Shown here: one piece after another, positions 47,697-57,009 of the stretch
Numbering within the stretch: the stretch's first letter is position 1
Layout of the letters: the number at the start of each line of letters is the position of its first letter
DNA from: a virus
DNA length: 64,000 bases
Strand: one strand, 5' to 3'
Virus record (IMG/VR): IMGVR_UViG_3300044733_003944
Coordinates: 20,102-84,101 of that record
Translations under genes and position numbers: made by a program
The notes under the pieces: generated by a model
Told to the model about the DNA's origin: nothing
The model's database searches: none
What the model saw: the letters and a program-made list of their open reading frames with translations, nothing else

Positions 47697-48208
47697 TATT
47701 TATACATTGTCAAAACACAGTAAAAGGTGGGATTATTTTGATAGAACACATCCCCATAATAAATTGTGTTTGATACTTTAGACCCAACACAAACACCATC
47801 GTATTTTGTATCAAGTAAAAGCGCGTTATGTGATGGAGAATTTTTCCATATTTCTAAAACTCGATTAGCTCTTTCTTCATCTGTTTTTTTATCATCGAAT
47901 GTGCATAAATTTTCACCAATGTAATTATAGTTATAACCGTATAGGTAGGTAATTCGATCTATAAAATTATCAAAAGTTTGACCAAAGGACGATTGTAACC
48001 TTTGTGAGTGATCGAAAGGCATCGTCGATGTCTCAACCATGTAAGTAAGCATTTGTGTATTTGCCAACTTTGCTTCAGGGGAATACTTTAATGGTGTAAG
48101 ACCATATTCTTTTCGGTATTGGTTAACTTTTTTAATGATTAGATCATTTACGGTCTGACCAAAACTGTTAAAGAAAATAAAGAAGATAAAAATTGATATT
48201 GTTTTCAT
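47696..48208 (-). CDS. Secreted CAP (SCP/PR-1-like) domain protein
   Basis: 170 aa with signal peptide (IFIFFIFFNSFGQ). CAP-domain blocks: VNQYRKEYGLTPLKYSPEAKLA, 'YIGENLCTFDD' and VLEIWKNSPSHNALLLD, typical of bacterial CAP proteins (YkwD-like), whose biochemical role varies. TACATTTG on its strand (complement 48226-48233) suggests host-type expression. Possible envelope-modifying moron. Confidence 0.78.
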   Translation of the reverse strand: MKTISIFIFFIFFNSFGQTVNDLIIKKVNQYRKEYGLTPLKYSPEAKLANTQMLTYMVETSTMPFDHSQRLQSSFGQTFDNFIDRITYLYGYNYNYIGENLCTFDDKKTDEERANRVLEIWKNSPSHNALLLDTKYDGVCVGSKVSNTIYYGDVFYQNNPTFYCVLTMYK

Positions 48209-48271
48209 TTGTTAGATTTATACTACAAATGTAAAATTAATTTCTCTAATAAAAAAACTAAATCAATATTT

Positions 48272-50359
48272 TTATTCAGTTTTTTTTCTTCCCCTTCTTT
48301 TTGGTTTTTCTTCTTTATTTGTCACAATAATTTCGTCGTTTTCAACAACCAACATATATTCCTCGTTCTCCTCAATTTCAGACATCAATATTTTTTCTGA
48401 AATCAAATCTTCAATTTTGTCTTGAATCGCTCGTTTTATAGGTCTTGCCCCAAATGTTTCATCAAATCCGACCTTTGATATAAAGTCAATTAAATCTTGG
48501 TTATATGAAAAGATATAATGTTTTTCTAGAACTCTACTTAACAATTTATCAACCTCAAGTTTTGTGATCTGATCAATATGACTTTTTTCTAAACTATTAA
48601 ATATAATTACATCATCAATTCTATTCAAAAATTCAGGAGCAAAAAACTTCTTTAATTCTTTCTTTAATACTTCTTGTTTTTCTTCTTCTAGAACAACATC
48701 ACTTTTTGTGGTTTTAAACCCGACACCTGTTCCGAAGTCTTGAAGTTTTTTAACCCCAATGTTAGAAGTCATAATAATCAAACAATTTTTGAAGTTGATT
48801 TTACGACCCAAAGAATCTGTAATGTGACCATCATCCAATAATTGAAGAAGAGTTGAAAATATGTCTTTGTGTGCCTTTTCGATCTCATCAAATAATACCA
48901 CCGAATATGGTTTGTTTTTAACTTGTTCTGTCAATTGACCACCCTCATCATGTCCAACATATCCCGGAGGAGATCCAATAAGACGAGATATTGTATGTTT
49001 TTCTTGATATTCACTCATATCAACTCTAATCATATTATCAGGACTTCCAAAGATTTCTTTTGCCAATTGTTTTGCCAAATAAGTTTTTCCAACTCCGGTG
49101 GAACCAAGAAAAATAAATGATCCGATTGGTTTATTTGGATCTTTGATCCCCATACGATTTCTTCTGATTGCCTTTGAAATTTTATTGACCGCCTCTTCTT
49201 GACCGATAACTTTGGAATTCAAATTTGAATTCAAACTAATCAAACTATTTCTTTCATCGACGTTGATATTTGAGATTGGAATTTTAGTCATATTTGACAC
49301 GACTTCATAAATCAATTCTTCAGGGATATTTCTTTTACTACTTCTTAAGTGTTCCTCAAATTTCTTTTTTTCTTCTTCTAATTTGGACAACACACTTCTT
49401 TCACGATCTCGTAATTCGGCCGCTTGTTCGTAGTTTTGTTTTTTAATTACATTAAATTTTTCTTGTTTGATTTGGTTTGCTTGTTCTTTCAAATCTTCAA
49501 TTTCCTTTGGTAATTTAATGTCAATTTGCATTCTTGCTCCAACTTCATCTAAAATATCAAAGGCCTTATCAGGAAACTCACGATCTGTGATATATCGGTC
49601 TGCTAACTCAACAAATATTTTTAATGTCTCATCGTCGTATGAAACTTTATGGTGATCCTCATATTTTAATTTACTCAACTTTAAAATCTCCAACGTTTCT
49701 TCTTTTGTTGCAGGATCTACGATGACTTTTTGAAACCTTCTTTCTAATGCTCCATCTTTTTCAAAGTTTGTTCGATATTCGTCTAAGGTTGTTGCTCCAA
49801 TACATTGGATTTCACCTCTTGATAGTGCCGGTTTAAATATGTTTGAAGCGTCTAACGATCCTGAACTATTCCCTGCTCCAACTATTGTGTGAATTTCATC
49901 AATAAATAAAATAATATTTGGTGAGTTTTGTAATTCCTCAATAATAACTTTCATTCTTTCTTCAAACTGACCACGGTATTTTGTTCCTGCAACCAAAGAA
50001 TTCATATCTAAAGATACGATTCTTTTATCCATAAGGTTTTTTGGACATTCTCCATCGTGAATCATCATCGCAAGACCCTCAACGATCGCAGTTTTACCCG
50101 CTCCTGGTTCTCCAATAATAATCGGGTTATTTTTTTTCCTACGAGAAAGAATCTGAGCAATTCTCAATATTTCCTTCTTTCTTCCAATTACAGGATCAAG
50201 TTTCCCGTCTTGTGCTAACTTATTTAAATCTTTACTGAAATTATCCAAAACAGGTGTTGTGCTGTCGGGTTTCTTTTTTGATTTGTCGTTTCCTTCATCC
50301 ATAAATTCTAACATAACTTTTTTTTTCAAATTATAGAAATAACTTTTTATAAAGTCCAT
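48272..50359 (-). CDS. ClpC/ClpE-like AAA+ unfoldase without N-domain
   Basis: 695 aa from ATG 50359; the frame runs further upstream but that part is a low-quality extension across the divergent promoter region. Two AAA+ modules: Walker A '[13 protein letters not shown]' with ILFIDEIHT, then '[18 protein letters not shown]' with [12 protein letters not shown] short middle domain with a UVR-like [13 protein letters not shown] motif points to ClpC/ClpE rather than ClpB. The usual Clp N-domain is absent, so adaptor use may differ. The very basic C-terminal tail ([11 protein letters not shown]) is odd. Would unfold proteins for host ClpP or act alone. Confidence 0.88.
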   Translation of the reverse strand: MDFIKSYFYNLKKKVMLEFMDEGNDKSKKKPDSTTPVLDNFSKDLNKLAQDGKLDPVIGRKKEILRIAQILSRRKKNNPIIIGEPGAGKTAIVEGLAMMIHDGECPKNLMDKRIVSLDMNSLVAGTKYRGQFEERMKVIIEELQNSPNIILFIDEIHTIVGAGNSSGSLDASNIFKPALSRGEIQCIGATTLDEYRTNFEKDGALERRFQKVIVDPATKEETLEILKLSKLKYEDHHKVSYDDETLKIFVELADRYITDREFPDKAFDILDEVGARMQIDIKLPKEIEDLKEQANQIKQEKFNVIKKQNYEQAAELRDRERSVLSKLEEEKKKFEEHLRSSKRNIPEELIYEVVSNMTKIPISNINVDERNSLISLNSNLNSKVIGQEEAVNKISKAIRRNRMGIKDPNKPIGSFIFLGSTGVGKTYLAKQLAKEIFGSPDNMIRVDMSEYQEKHTISRLIGSPPGYVGHDEGGQLTEQVKNKPYSVVLFDEIEKAHKDIFSTLLQLLDDGHITDSLGRKINFKNCLIIMTSNIGVKKLQDFGTGVGFKTTKSDVVLEEEKQEVLKKELKKFFAPEFLNRIDDVIIFNSLEKSHIDQITKLEVDKLLSRVLEKHYIFSYNQDLIDFISKVGFDETFGARPIKRAIQDKIEDLISEKILMSEIEENEEYMLVVENDEIIVTNKEEKPKRRGRKKTE

Positions 50360-50489
50360 AACTGAACACTTGTCAGGTTTTTTATTTGTTATATGACAAA
50401 TTGTCAGTATATTTATTTTTTCTAAAAATGGCACACTATTGGTGTTCAATGGCGAAAAAATAAACTTAAAAACAAAATGTATTAAAAAA
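50360..50489. promoter_or_regulatory. Divergent Clp/DnaK control region
   Basis: Contains TTGTCA/TGACAA inverted segments (about 50368-50405) and TATTTATT at 50410-50417 toward dnaK. Joint control of both chaperone genes is likely. Confidence 0.4.
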
Positions 50490-52343
50490 ATGGGAAAAAT
50501 TATTGGGATAGATTTAGGAACTACTAATTCTTGCGTGGCAGTAATGGAAGGTCGCGAACCTGTGGTAATCACAAACAGCGAAGGTAAAAGGACAACACCA
50601 TCTGTTGTTGGATTTATTAAAGATGGGGAAAGAAAGATTGGAGATCCTGCAAAACGTCAGGCCGTAACAAATCCAAATAAAACGATCTACTCAATTAAAA
50701 GATTTATGGGTAGTAAGTTTGAGGAAACTAAAAGTGAAATATCAAAAGTTCCTTATGAAATTATAAATGAAAATCAAACACCAAAAGTTAAAATTGATGA
50801 TAGAAGTTTTTCTCCACAAGAAATTTCAGCGGCAATTCTTCAAAAAATGAAACAAACCGCCGAAGACTACTTGGGTGAAAAGGTTACTGATGCTGTAATT
50901 ACGGTTCCTGCTTACTTTAACGACGCACAAAGACAAGCGACAAAAGAGGCCGGTGAAATTGCAGGTCTAAATGTTAAAAGAATTATTAATGAACCAACGG
51001 CAGCGGCTTTGGCGTATGGTTTGGATAAAATGTCAAGAGACATGAAAATTGTGGTATTTGACTGCGGTGGTGGAACACATGACGTATCTGTATTGGAACT
51101 TGGTGATGGTGTATTTGAAGTATTATCTACAGATGGTGATACTCATTTAGGTGGTGATGACTTCGATCAAGTGATTATTGATTTTTTAGCGTCTGAATTT
51201 AAACAAAATACAGGAATTGACGCAACAAAAGATCCAATGGCTCTTCAAAGACTTAAAGAAGCCGGTGAAAAGGCCAAAATCGAATTATCTTCATCTCCAC
51301 AAACAGAGGTTAATCTTCCATATTTATCGGCAGACTCATCAGGTCCTAAACACCTTGTTGTGACAATTACAAAATCAAAATTCGATCAACTAACAGAAGA
51401 CTTGGTAAAAAGAACAATTAAACCGTGTGAATCTGCTTTAAAAAATGCTGGTTTAAAACCAAGTGATATTGATGAGATTATTTTGGTGGGTGGATCAACA
51501 CGAATTCCCGCCATTCAAGAGGCCGTTAAAAAATTCTTCGGTAAAGATCCGTCAAAAGGGGTGAATCCTGATGAAGTAGTTGCTTTAGGTGCTGCAATTC
51601 AAGGTGGTGTTTTGGGTGGTGATGTTACTGATGTATTATTATTAGATGTTACACCACTTTCTTTAGGTATTGAAACTATGGGGGGAGTATTCACCAAACT
51701 AATTAGTGCAAATACAACAATCCCAACAAAAAAATCTGAAGTATTTTCAACCGCATCCGACAATCAACCTACAGTTGAAATTCATGTTCTTCAGGGTGAA
51801 AGATCAATGGCGAAGGATAATAAAACAATTGGAAAGTTTAACTTGGATGGTATTCCACCGGCAAGAAGGGGAACTCCACAGATTGAGGTTATTTTTGATA
51901 TTGATGCTAATGGTATTATTAATGTTTCGGCCGTAGATAAGGCAACAAACAAACAACAATCAATCAGAATCGAATCGTCATCAGGTTTATCAAAAGAAGA
52001 AATTCAAAGAATGAAAGAAGAAGCCGAAATGAACGCTGAAGCCGACAAAAAATTAAAAGAAGATGCTGACACATTAAATTCTGCGGATTCATTAATTTTC
52101 CAAGTTGAAAAATCTTTAACAGATTTGGAAGATAAAATTACTGAAGATGAGAAACAAAACATAACTTCCAAAATTGATAAGTTAAAGGTTGCACATAGTA
52201 ATAAAAATATAGATGACGTGAAAAAATTTACAGATGAACTCAATTCTGAATTTCAATCAATTAGTCAAAAATTATACAGCATGTCAAATGAAACAAGTTC
52301 CGATGAAGAAGTGACAAATGTGGAGTTTGAGGAAGTAAAATAA
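50490..52343 (+). CDS. dnaK: DnaK (Hsp70) chaperone
   Basis: 617 aa from ATG 50490 ([18 protein letters not shown]); the in-frame upstream extension from 50439 is not Hsp70-like. Full nucleotide-binding domain with phosphate-1 (GTTNSC), phosphate-2 ([13 protein letters not shown], where cellular DnaK usually has F at the H position) and adenosine motif '[18 protein letters not shown]'. Substrate-binding domain with [12 protein letters not shown] and an acidic tail ending [12 protein letters not shown]. No DnaJ or GrpE is seen in the window, so it probably uses host co-chaperones or assists head or tail assembly. Confidence 0.95.
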   Translation: MGKIIGIDLGTTNSCVAVMEGREPVVITNSEGKRTTPSVVGFIKDGERKIGDPAKRQAVTNPNKTIYSIKRFMGSKFEETKSEISKVPYEIINENQTPKVKIDDRSFSPQEISAAILQKMKQTAEDYLGEKVTDAVITVPAYFNDAQRQATKEAGEIAGLNVKRIINEPTAAALAYGLDKMSRDMKIVVFDCGGGTHDVSVLELGDGVFEVLSTDGDTHLGGDDFDQVIIDFLASEFKQNTGIDATKDPMALQRLKEAGEKAKIELSSSPQTEVNLPYLSADSSGPKHLVVTITKSKFDQLTEDLVKRTIKPCESALKNAGLKPSDIDEIILVGGSTRIPAIQEAVKKFFGKDPSKGVNPDEVVALGAAIQGGVLGGDVTDVLLLDVTPLSLGIETMGGVFTKLISANTTIPTKKSEVFSTASDNQPTVEIHVLQGERSMAKDNKTIGKFNLDGIPPARRGTPQIEVIFDIDANGIINVSAVDKATNKQQSIRIESSSGLSKEEIQRMKEEAEMNAEADKKLKEDADTLNSADSLIFQVEKSLTDLEDKITEDEKQNITSKIDKLKVAHSNKNIDDVKKFTDELNSEFQSISQKLYSMSNETSSDEEVTNVEFEEVK

Positions 52344-52360
52344 AAGTAATTTTTACCAAA

Positions 52361-52390
52361 ATCACCGAGAAATCGGTGATTTTTTTTTTT
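52361..52390 (+). terminator. Terminator after dnaK
   Basis: ATCACCGA-GAAA-TCGGTGAT with ten T. Confidence 0.9.
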
Positions 52391-52414
52391 AAGTATATTT
52401 ATTAAATAAAAAGT

Positions 52415-52870
52415 ATGAAAAGAATTATAAAATTAACAGAATCAGATTTAGCTCGTATCGTAAGAAGAGTTATTAGTGAGCAACAAGCTTATACTATTAT
52501 ACCAATAACCATAGACATACCAGCGCAAAAAGACGAAGAGGGTGTTTTAAAAGCCATTCCAAATGCTAGATTAACATTTCAAATTATCAACCAAAAAGGG
52601 ACAGATGGGAGTATGACTGATGACCTTGACACAGTTTCGCAAGTTCATTGGGATAGTGGCACTGCAAAAGCAGTGTCAAAAAAAGATGATAAGGGAAACA
52701 TTATTGGATCTTTTGTGCCTGATGAATCGGGATTAAAAGTATTATCAAGATTAGTTGGTAAAAAAGATATGACCGGTACTTCAGGTATTAAAGTAACAAT
52801 ACAACCACAAAATCGACTCATTCCTGCACCAGCAACGGTTAGGTTTAAAGAGCGACCAATTCAAAAATAA
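52415..52870 (+). CDS. Leader-bearing protein (class A)
   Basis: 151 aa. Class A leader 'KLTESDLARIVRRVISEQ' with I-S-E at residue 22. The body is beta-rich (ARLTFQIINQKGTDGSMTDD), perhaps an Ig-like or decoration fold. TATTTATT 52396-52403. Monocistronic between two terminators. Confidence 0.7.
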   Translation: MKRIIKLTESDLARIVRRVISEQQAYTIIPITIDIPAQKDEEGVLKAIPNARLTFQIINQKGTDGSMTDDLDTVSQVHWDSGTAKAVSKKDDKGNIIGSFVPDESGLKVLSRLVGKKDMTGTSGIKVTIQPQNRLIPAPATVRFKERPIQK

Positions 52871-52890
52871 AACAAAAATCACAAATTATG

Positions 52891-52920
52891 AAATCCACCT
52901 CTTTGGTGGATTTTTTTTCG
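52891..52920 (+). terminator. Rho-independent terminator
   Basis: AAATCCACC-TCTTT-GGTGGATTT with T-run. Confidence 0.85.
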
Positions 52921-52933
52921 TATATTTATAGTT

Positions 52934-53242
52934 ATGAAAGCTTGGAAAAAATTTGCGGATAGTTTGGAATTGACAAAGGACTTAGAAGAAATTTATTTTG
53001 AAATGAGAAAAATTTTTCAAAGAGAAGGTTGGACACAAGAGGAGTTATATAGTCCGAGATACTTTCCACGAGATTTATTAAAATTACATTCTAAATTCGA
53101 TCCTAAAGTATCTGAGATTATACAAACAATTAGAGATTATGGTTTTGATGTTGATAAAAGTGAGGTTAATAAATATATTATAAATAAACTCAGTCATATA
53201 GATGACATAACCCCATTAAAAGATTCAGATGGCGATAACTAG
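52934..53242 (+). CDS. Hypothetical protein
   Basis: 102 aa, charged helical (DLEEIYFEMRKIFQREGWTQ). TATTTATA 52923-52930 is 3 nt before the ATG. Overlaps the next gene by 14 nt, so co-expressed. Unknown function. Confidence 0.6.
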   Translation: MKAWKKFADSLELTKDLEEIYFEMRKIFQREGWTQEELYSPRYFPRDLLKLHSKFDPKVSEIIQTIRDYGFDVDKSEVNKYIINKLSHIDDITPLKDSDGDN

Positions 53243-53474
53243 TGAAATTATAAGTGGGACTACAATTTTAAATGAAGTCCAATCCTCAAATATTGTTAGA
53301 ACACAATACGATACAATAACAAAAAAAATGATCGCAGAGTTTAAAAACGGTGCAAGATATGAGTATGTGGATATTCCACATGAAAAATATACTCAATTTA
53401 GAATGGCACAATCACAAGGAAATTACTTCAATTTAAACATTTCAAAGATACATAAATACACAAAACTAATCTGA
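53229..53474 (+). CDS. KTSC-domain protein
   Basis: 81 aa. 'FKNGARYEYVDIPHEKYTQF' followed by AQSQGNYFNLNI matches the KTSC domain, a small domain of unknown function often fused to or near lysyl-tRNA synthetase-like or phage proteins. Complete here as a stand-alone protein. Confidence 0.7.
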   Translation: MAITSEIISGTTILNEVQSSNIVRTQYDTITKKMIAEFKNGARYEYVDIPHEKYTQFRMAQSQGNYFNLNISKIHKYTKLI

Positions 53475-53490
53475 TTGGGTATTTATATAT

Positions 53491-54225
53491 ATGGAATACA
53501 AAAACATTCTAAAGTCTTTCGAACAACAAGACGAGTTAAATCCCAAAATATGGAATAAAGAGAAAACTTTTTATTCTATGAAACCTGAGGTTAGAGAACG
53601 TTTATTAGAAATTGCAAATCAATTTTTAGATTTTATTGGTGTTGAAATTTTGGTGACAGATATTGTTTTAACAGGTTCTTTGGCAAACTACAACTGGTCA
53701 AAATATTCTGACTTTGATATTCACATTATAGTAAATTATAATCAATTTCCCACTTCAAATGTGGAATTATATAAAGAGTTATTTAACTTGAAAAAAGTGT
53801 TATTTAACAATAATCACGATATAACTCTTTTTGGTTATGAAACCGAACTTTATGTTGAGGGTGAGGAAGATGCCCATTTCTCTACTGGAGTCTATTCATT
53901 ACTTTATGATGATTGGCAAAACAAACCTAAAAAAGAAGATGTCAAAATAGACAAACCTACCGTTGAAAGGAAGGCAAAACAATGGATGGAAATAATTGAT
54001 AGTGTATTAGAAAACATCAAAGATGAAGATGTGGATGTTGCCAAATCTTTAATTGAAAAATATAAAGAGAAGTTAAGGAAATTTAGAACGTGTGGACTTC
54101 AAAAAAACGGAGAATATTCTTCGGAAAATTTGGTATTTAAAATATTGAGAAGAAATGGTTATTTAGAAAAACTACGAAACTCTTCTAACGAAATTTTAGA
54201 TAAAAAACTATCAATGAAACAATAA
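53491..54225 (+). CDS. Nucleotidyltransferase-fold protein
   Basis: 244 aa. 'VLTGSLANYNWSKYSDFDIH' is the GS-x(9-12)-D-x-D/H signature of the DNA polymerase beta-like nucleotidyltransferase fold. A later acidic residue (DITLFGYETELYVEG) may be the third carboxylate. The C-terminal half is helical. Candidate for nucleotidylation of RNA or protein. TATTTATA 53480-53487. Sits next to head genes. Confidence 0.72.
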   Translation: MEYKNILKSFEQQDELNPKIWNKEKTFYSMKPEVRERLLEIANQFLDFIGVEILVTDIVLTGSLANYNWSKYSDFDIHIIVNYNQFPTSNVELYKELFNLKKVLFNNNHDITLFGYETELYVEGEEDAHFSTGVYSLLYDDWQNKPKKEDVKIDKPTVERKAKQWMEIIDSVLENIKDEDVDVAKSLIEKYKEKLRKFRTCGLQKNGEYSSENLVFKILRRNGYLEKLRNSSNEILDKKLSMKQ

Positions 54226-54301
54226 ATAGATCTAAATCAAAATAATTTAATATTTTGATATATTTATTAAGAAAAAATAATTTCTATTAAAATAAAAAAA
54301 C

Positions 54302-55741
54302 ATGGGAGGAATAAAACCTATTGGAAGTGAAAGACTTGAGGGGATGGATAAACTTAGACGAATCATGGAAATTGCTCGTTATAAAGAAAATATCCCTCAA
54401 CAAGTAAATGAAACTAAATCCACAGAATATAGTATCAACTTGGCTGACGGTAATGTTTATCGTATTGAAAAAGAAAGACAAGGTTATATAATCAAATTGG
54501 CGATTAATGAATCTGAGTCTGAATATATTGAACCTATGAAGGCAAGAAGATATTATAACGCATACTCACAAGCTCTTAAACGATTGAACTTGATGACCAA
54601 AGAAATCAACGTTCTACACGAAAATGAAGAAGGAACCTCGCTAATTGGCGAGCAAAAAAAAAAGTTCGTTCTAAAGACTAAAAAAAAGAAAGAATCTGAT
54701 GAAGGTGGGGACACTACACCCCCTCCTCCACCTGCCGATATGGGAGCAACACCTCCTCCACCTGCCGATATGGGAGCAACACCTCCTCCACCGGCAGACA
54801 TGGGTGCTGGAGCACCTCCACCGGCAGACATGGGTGCTGGAGCACCTCCTGAAATGGGTGGTGAAATGCCAACTGATATGGGTGGTGAAGAAAGTGGTGA
54901 AATGCCAACCGAAATGCCAACTGAAATGCCAACTGAAATAGAATCTGAAGAAGAAATTGATGTTGAGGAAAAACCAAAAGAAAAAAAAGTTTCAGATTTA
55001 AAACGAATTCAAATTTTGGTTGGAAAATTGGCACAAAAAATTAGATCCTACGAGGAAGAAAAGGATCTCTCAAACAAAGAAATCAAGTATATTATCAACT
55101 CTATATTATCGGCAATTGATGTGGATGCCTTAGATGAAGATGACGTTGAGCAAATAATTTCTAAATTGGAAGGGTCAGAAGAAGAAGGTGAGGAAGAGGT
55201 TTCATTTGAAGAAGAAGATACTGAAGTTGAACCTGGCGTCTCTCCTGAACCACCACAAGAACCTGAAATGACCGAAGGTTACCCAAAATTTGTTGATGCG
55301 TTTAATGATTATATGGGTGGAGCCTTGGCTTCTGGTATGTCAAAAAAATTACAACACGAGGATATTTCAGAATTTGATGATGACGAATATGGTCGTGAAA
55401 GAAGAAAAGGAAGAAAACATTATCCAAACGTCGATAGATTTGAACACGGAACATTTGCAGAATCAAAGGTGGATAAGTTATTATCGAAGTATTTTATATT
55501 TACTGAATCCGAAGTAAAAAATTATGGGTTAAAAAAAGAAAGAAAAACAAATGAGACTTACAAATTAAACAAACAAAATATTGTAAGATTATCTGAATCT
55601 ACCGAACAATTAAATACCGCATTAGATTATATTAGAGAAAACCCAAGAGTGAAACTTATGGGTCTATCAACAAAAGGTAATTTGATTTTTAAAGAAGGTA
55701 TCAACGAAGTAAAAATAACTAAATCGGGTAAATTGATATGA
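54302..55741 (+). CDS. Head-associated structural protein with Pro/Met-rich repeats
   Basis: 479 aa. Starts 'MGGIKPIGSERLEGMDKLRR', an N terminus I associate with a recurrent protein next to terminase in large marine phages. Residues about 137-215 are PPPPADMGAT and EMPT repeats, then an acidic helical region, then a segment DDEYGRERRKGRKHYPN. The C-terminal domain resembles a DNA- or protein-binding module. Possibly scaffold or internal head protein. Its stop overlaps the next start. Confidence 0.6.
   Translation: MGGIKPIGSERLEGMDKLRRIMEIARYKENIPQQVNETKSTEYSINLADGNVYRIEKERQGYIIKLAINESESEYIEPMKARRYYNAYSQALKRLNLMTKEINVLHENEEGTSLIGEQKKKFVLKTKKKKESDEGGDTTPPPPPADMGATPPPPADMGATPPPPADMGAGAPPPADMGAGAPPEMGGEMPTDMGGEESGEMPTEMPTEMPTEIESEEEIDVEEKPKEKKVSDLKRIQILVGKLAQKIRSYEEEKDLSNKEIKYIINSILSAIDVDALDEDDVEQIISKLEGSEEEGEEEVSFEEEDTEVEPGVSPEPPQEPEMTEGYPKFVDAFNDYMGGALASGMSKKLQHEDISEFDDDEYGRERRKGRKHYPNVDRFEHGTFAESKVDKLLSKYFIFTESEVKNYGLKKERKTNETYKLNKQNIVRLSESTEQLNTALDYIRENPRVKLMGLSTKGNLIFKEGINEVKITKSGKLI
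54712..54840 (+). repeat. Coding tandem repeat, 30-bp-type units
   Basis: CCTCCTCCACC(T/G)GCCGATATGGG-type units repeat four to five times, encoding the PPPPADMGAT array. Confidence 0.75.
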
Positions 55742-56145
55742 ATTATTTAGTTTATATAAATGGACTTGGACCCAACTATAAGGGTGATAATATTTATGAA
55801 TTTATATTTTCTGATACGTTAGAAGTTTTTGGTGAAAATTGGGAATCAAAACCTGCTAATGGTTATCCATCACCTCCCGATTTAGAATATATTAAAAAAG
55901 TTGGAACCTTAATTAATGAGAAAGTTGAGTTTGACTTGGTTCAAGACTCTGATGTATTTTCGGTGATCGATTCCATGGATGGAGTAATTGCATTAGGGTG
56001 GGAAAAAGAAGACAACGAAAAAGATTTTTCAATAATTAAAAGATTGGTTTTTCATTTCGGAGAAAACGAAAATAGTGTTAAAGACAAACTATATGAAAGA
56101 GATATAGTATTACAATTTGAAAAAGAAGTTGTTTATGAAAAATAA
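55738..56145 (+). CDS. Conserved-looking hypothetical protein of head module
   Basis: 135 aa, translationally coupled (ATGA) to the previous gene. Contains 'VYINGLGPNYKGDNIYEF' and ENWESKPANGYPSPP. Not recognised functionally. Position suggests a head or tail completion role. Confidence 0.6.
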   Translation: MNYLVYINGLGPNYKGDNIYEFIFSDTLEVFGENWESKPANGYPSPPDLEYIKKVGTLINEKVEFDLVQDSDVFSVIDSMDGVIALGWEKEDNEKDFSIIKRLVFHFGENENSVKDKLYERDIVLQFEKEVVYEK

Positions 56146-56971
56146 TAAAAAAATTAATTTTCTTATTGAAAGTGGGGTGTCCAAAAACACCATTTCAAAA
56201 ATGAATGAAAATCAAATAAACCTTATGGTTGAAAGATTTAAAAAGTTAAAAAAACAGGAAAATAAAGAAGCGGTTGTCAAGACCACAATTCCTCCTGGTG
56301 AAAAAATTACTGCCGATTTAGCAGACGTTCAAAAAACAGGTATTAGTGTTGATGGGACAAATATATCAATGCAAGGTGGTAAAGTTGTTATTAGAAAAGG
56401 TGGTGAAAAAACAGAAGAAATAACGGAAGGTGATGTTGATAATGTTTCGTCAGCAAACGCTCAAGGTGATGTTGAGTTACAAAAATATACAGGTCAAGAA
56501 GCCCCACATATGGCAAGTGATATGGCCCCCGATGGTATGGATGACGATTCAGATACTGATAGATCTGATATGGGTATGTCAGAATCTACATTAAACGAAA
56601 AGTTCGAATCTAAGGCTCAACAAGGTTTATTTTGGGCACGATGTAATAAGTGTTCTTCAAAAGATTGTAAGTGGTGTAAAATGGCAAAAGAATTTTCTGA
56701 CTCAACGTCAAAAAAACAATACAAGACCATGCCGGAAAAAAAACACCCCGAAAAAACGGTAAAATACAAAAAGAAAAAAACAAACGAGGAAACACAAAAA
56801 TTTCTTGAAAATCAAATATTAAAAATGTTGGAGGAAGAAAAAAGAAAACAAACGAAAAAAAAGAAATCTGAAAATATGATTTTAAAAAACCCAAAAAAAG
56901 TAACGATGTTTTCCGACGAAGCCCCAATGCAATTACCATTAGGTAAAATGTTCTCTATTGGTTTTAAGTAA
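56135..56971 (+). CDS. Head-module protein with leader-like start and Cys cluster
   Basis: 278 aa from ATG 56135; an earlier in-frame ATG at 56117 overlaps the previous gene more. N terminus MKNNKKINFLIESGVS has L-I-E. An Ig-like/beta region is followed by 'FESKAQQGLFWARCNKCSSK' and WCKMAKEFS, combining a KAQQ motif (seen in myovirus prohead-core proteins) with a four-Cys knuckle. The C terminus is very basic. Probably packaged or DNA-bound. Confidence 0.6.
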   Translation: MKNNKKINFLIESGVSKNTISKMNENQINLMVERFKKLKKQENKEAVVKTTIPPGEKITADLADVQKTGISVDGTNISMQGGKVVIRKGGEKTEEITEGDVDNVSSANAQGDVELQKYTGQEAPHMASDMAPDGMDDDSDTDRSDMGMSESTLNEKFESKAQQGLFWARCNKCSSKDCKWCKMAKEFSDSTSKKQYKTMPEKKHPEKTVKYKKKKTNEETQKFLENQILKMLEEEKRKQTKKKKSENMILKNPKKVTMFSDEAPMQLPLGKMFSIGFK

Positions 56972-56997
56972 TCTTTACAACAAAAGTCCTGAAATGA

Positions 56998-57005
56998 TAT
57001 TTATA
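56998..57005 (+). promoter_or_regulatory. TATTTATA element before terminase
   Basis: Perfect TATTTATA, 4 nt before the terminase ATG at 57010. Confidence 0.6.
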
Positions 57006-57009
57006 TCAT

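Noticed and set aside
54553-54831. Minus-strand Gly/Ala-rich frame in the PPPPADMG repeat region
   Set aside because: Mirror of the coding repeat on the + strand.
54712-54840. Microsatellite or mobile repeat
   Set aside because: Repeats are in frame and encode a Pro-rich linker common in this genome's structural proteins.
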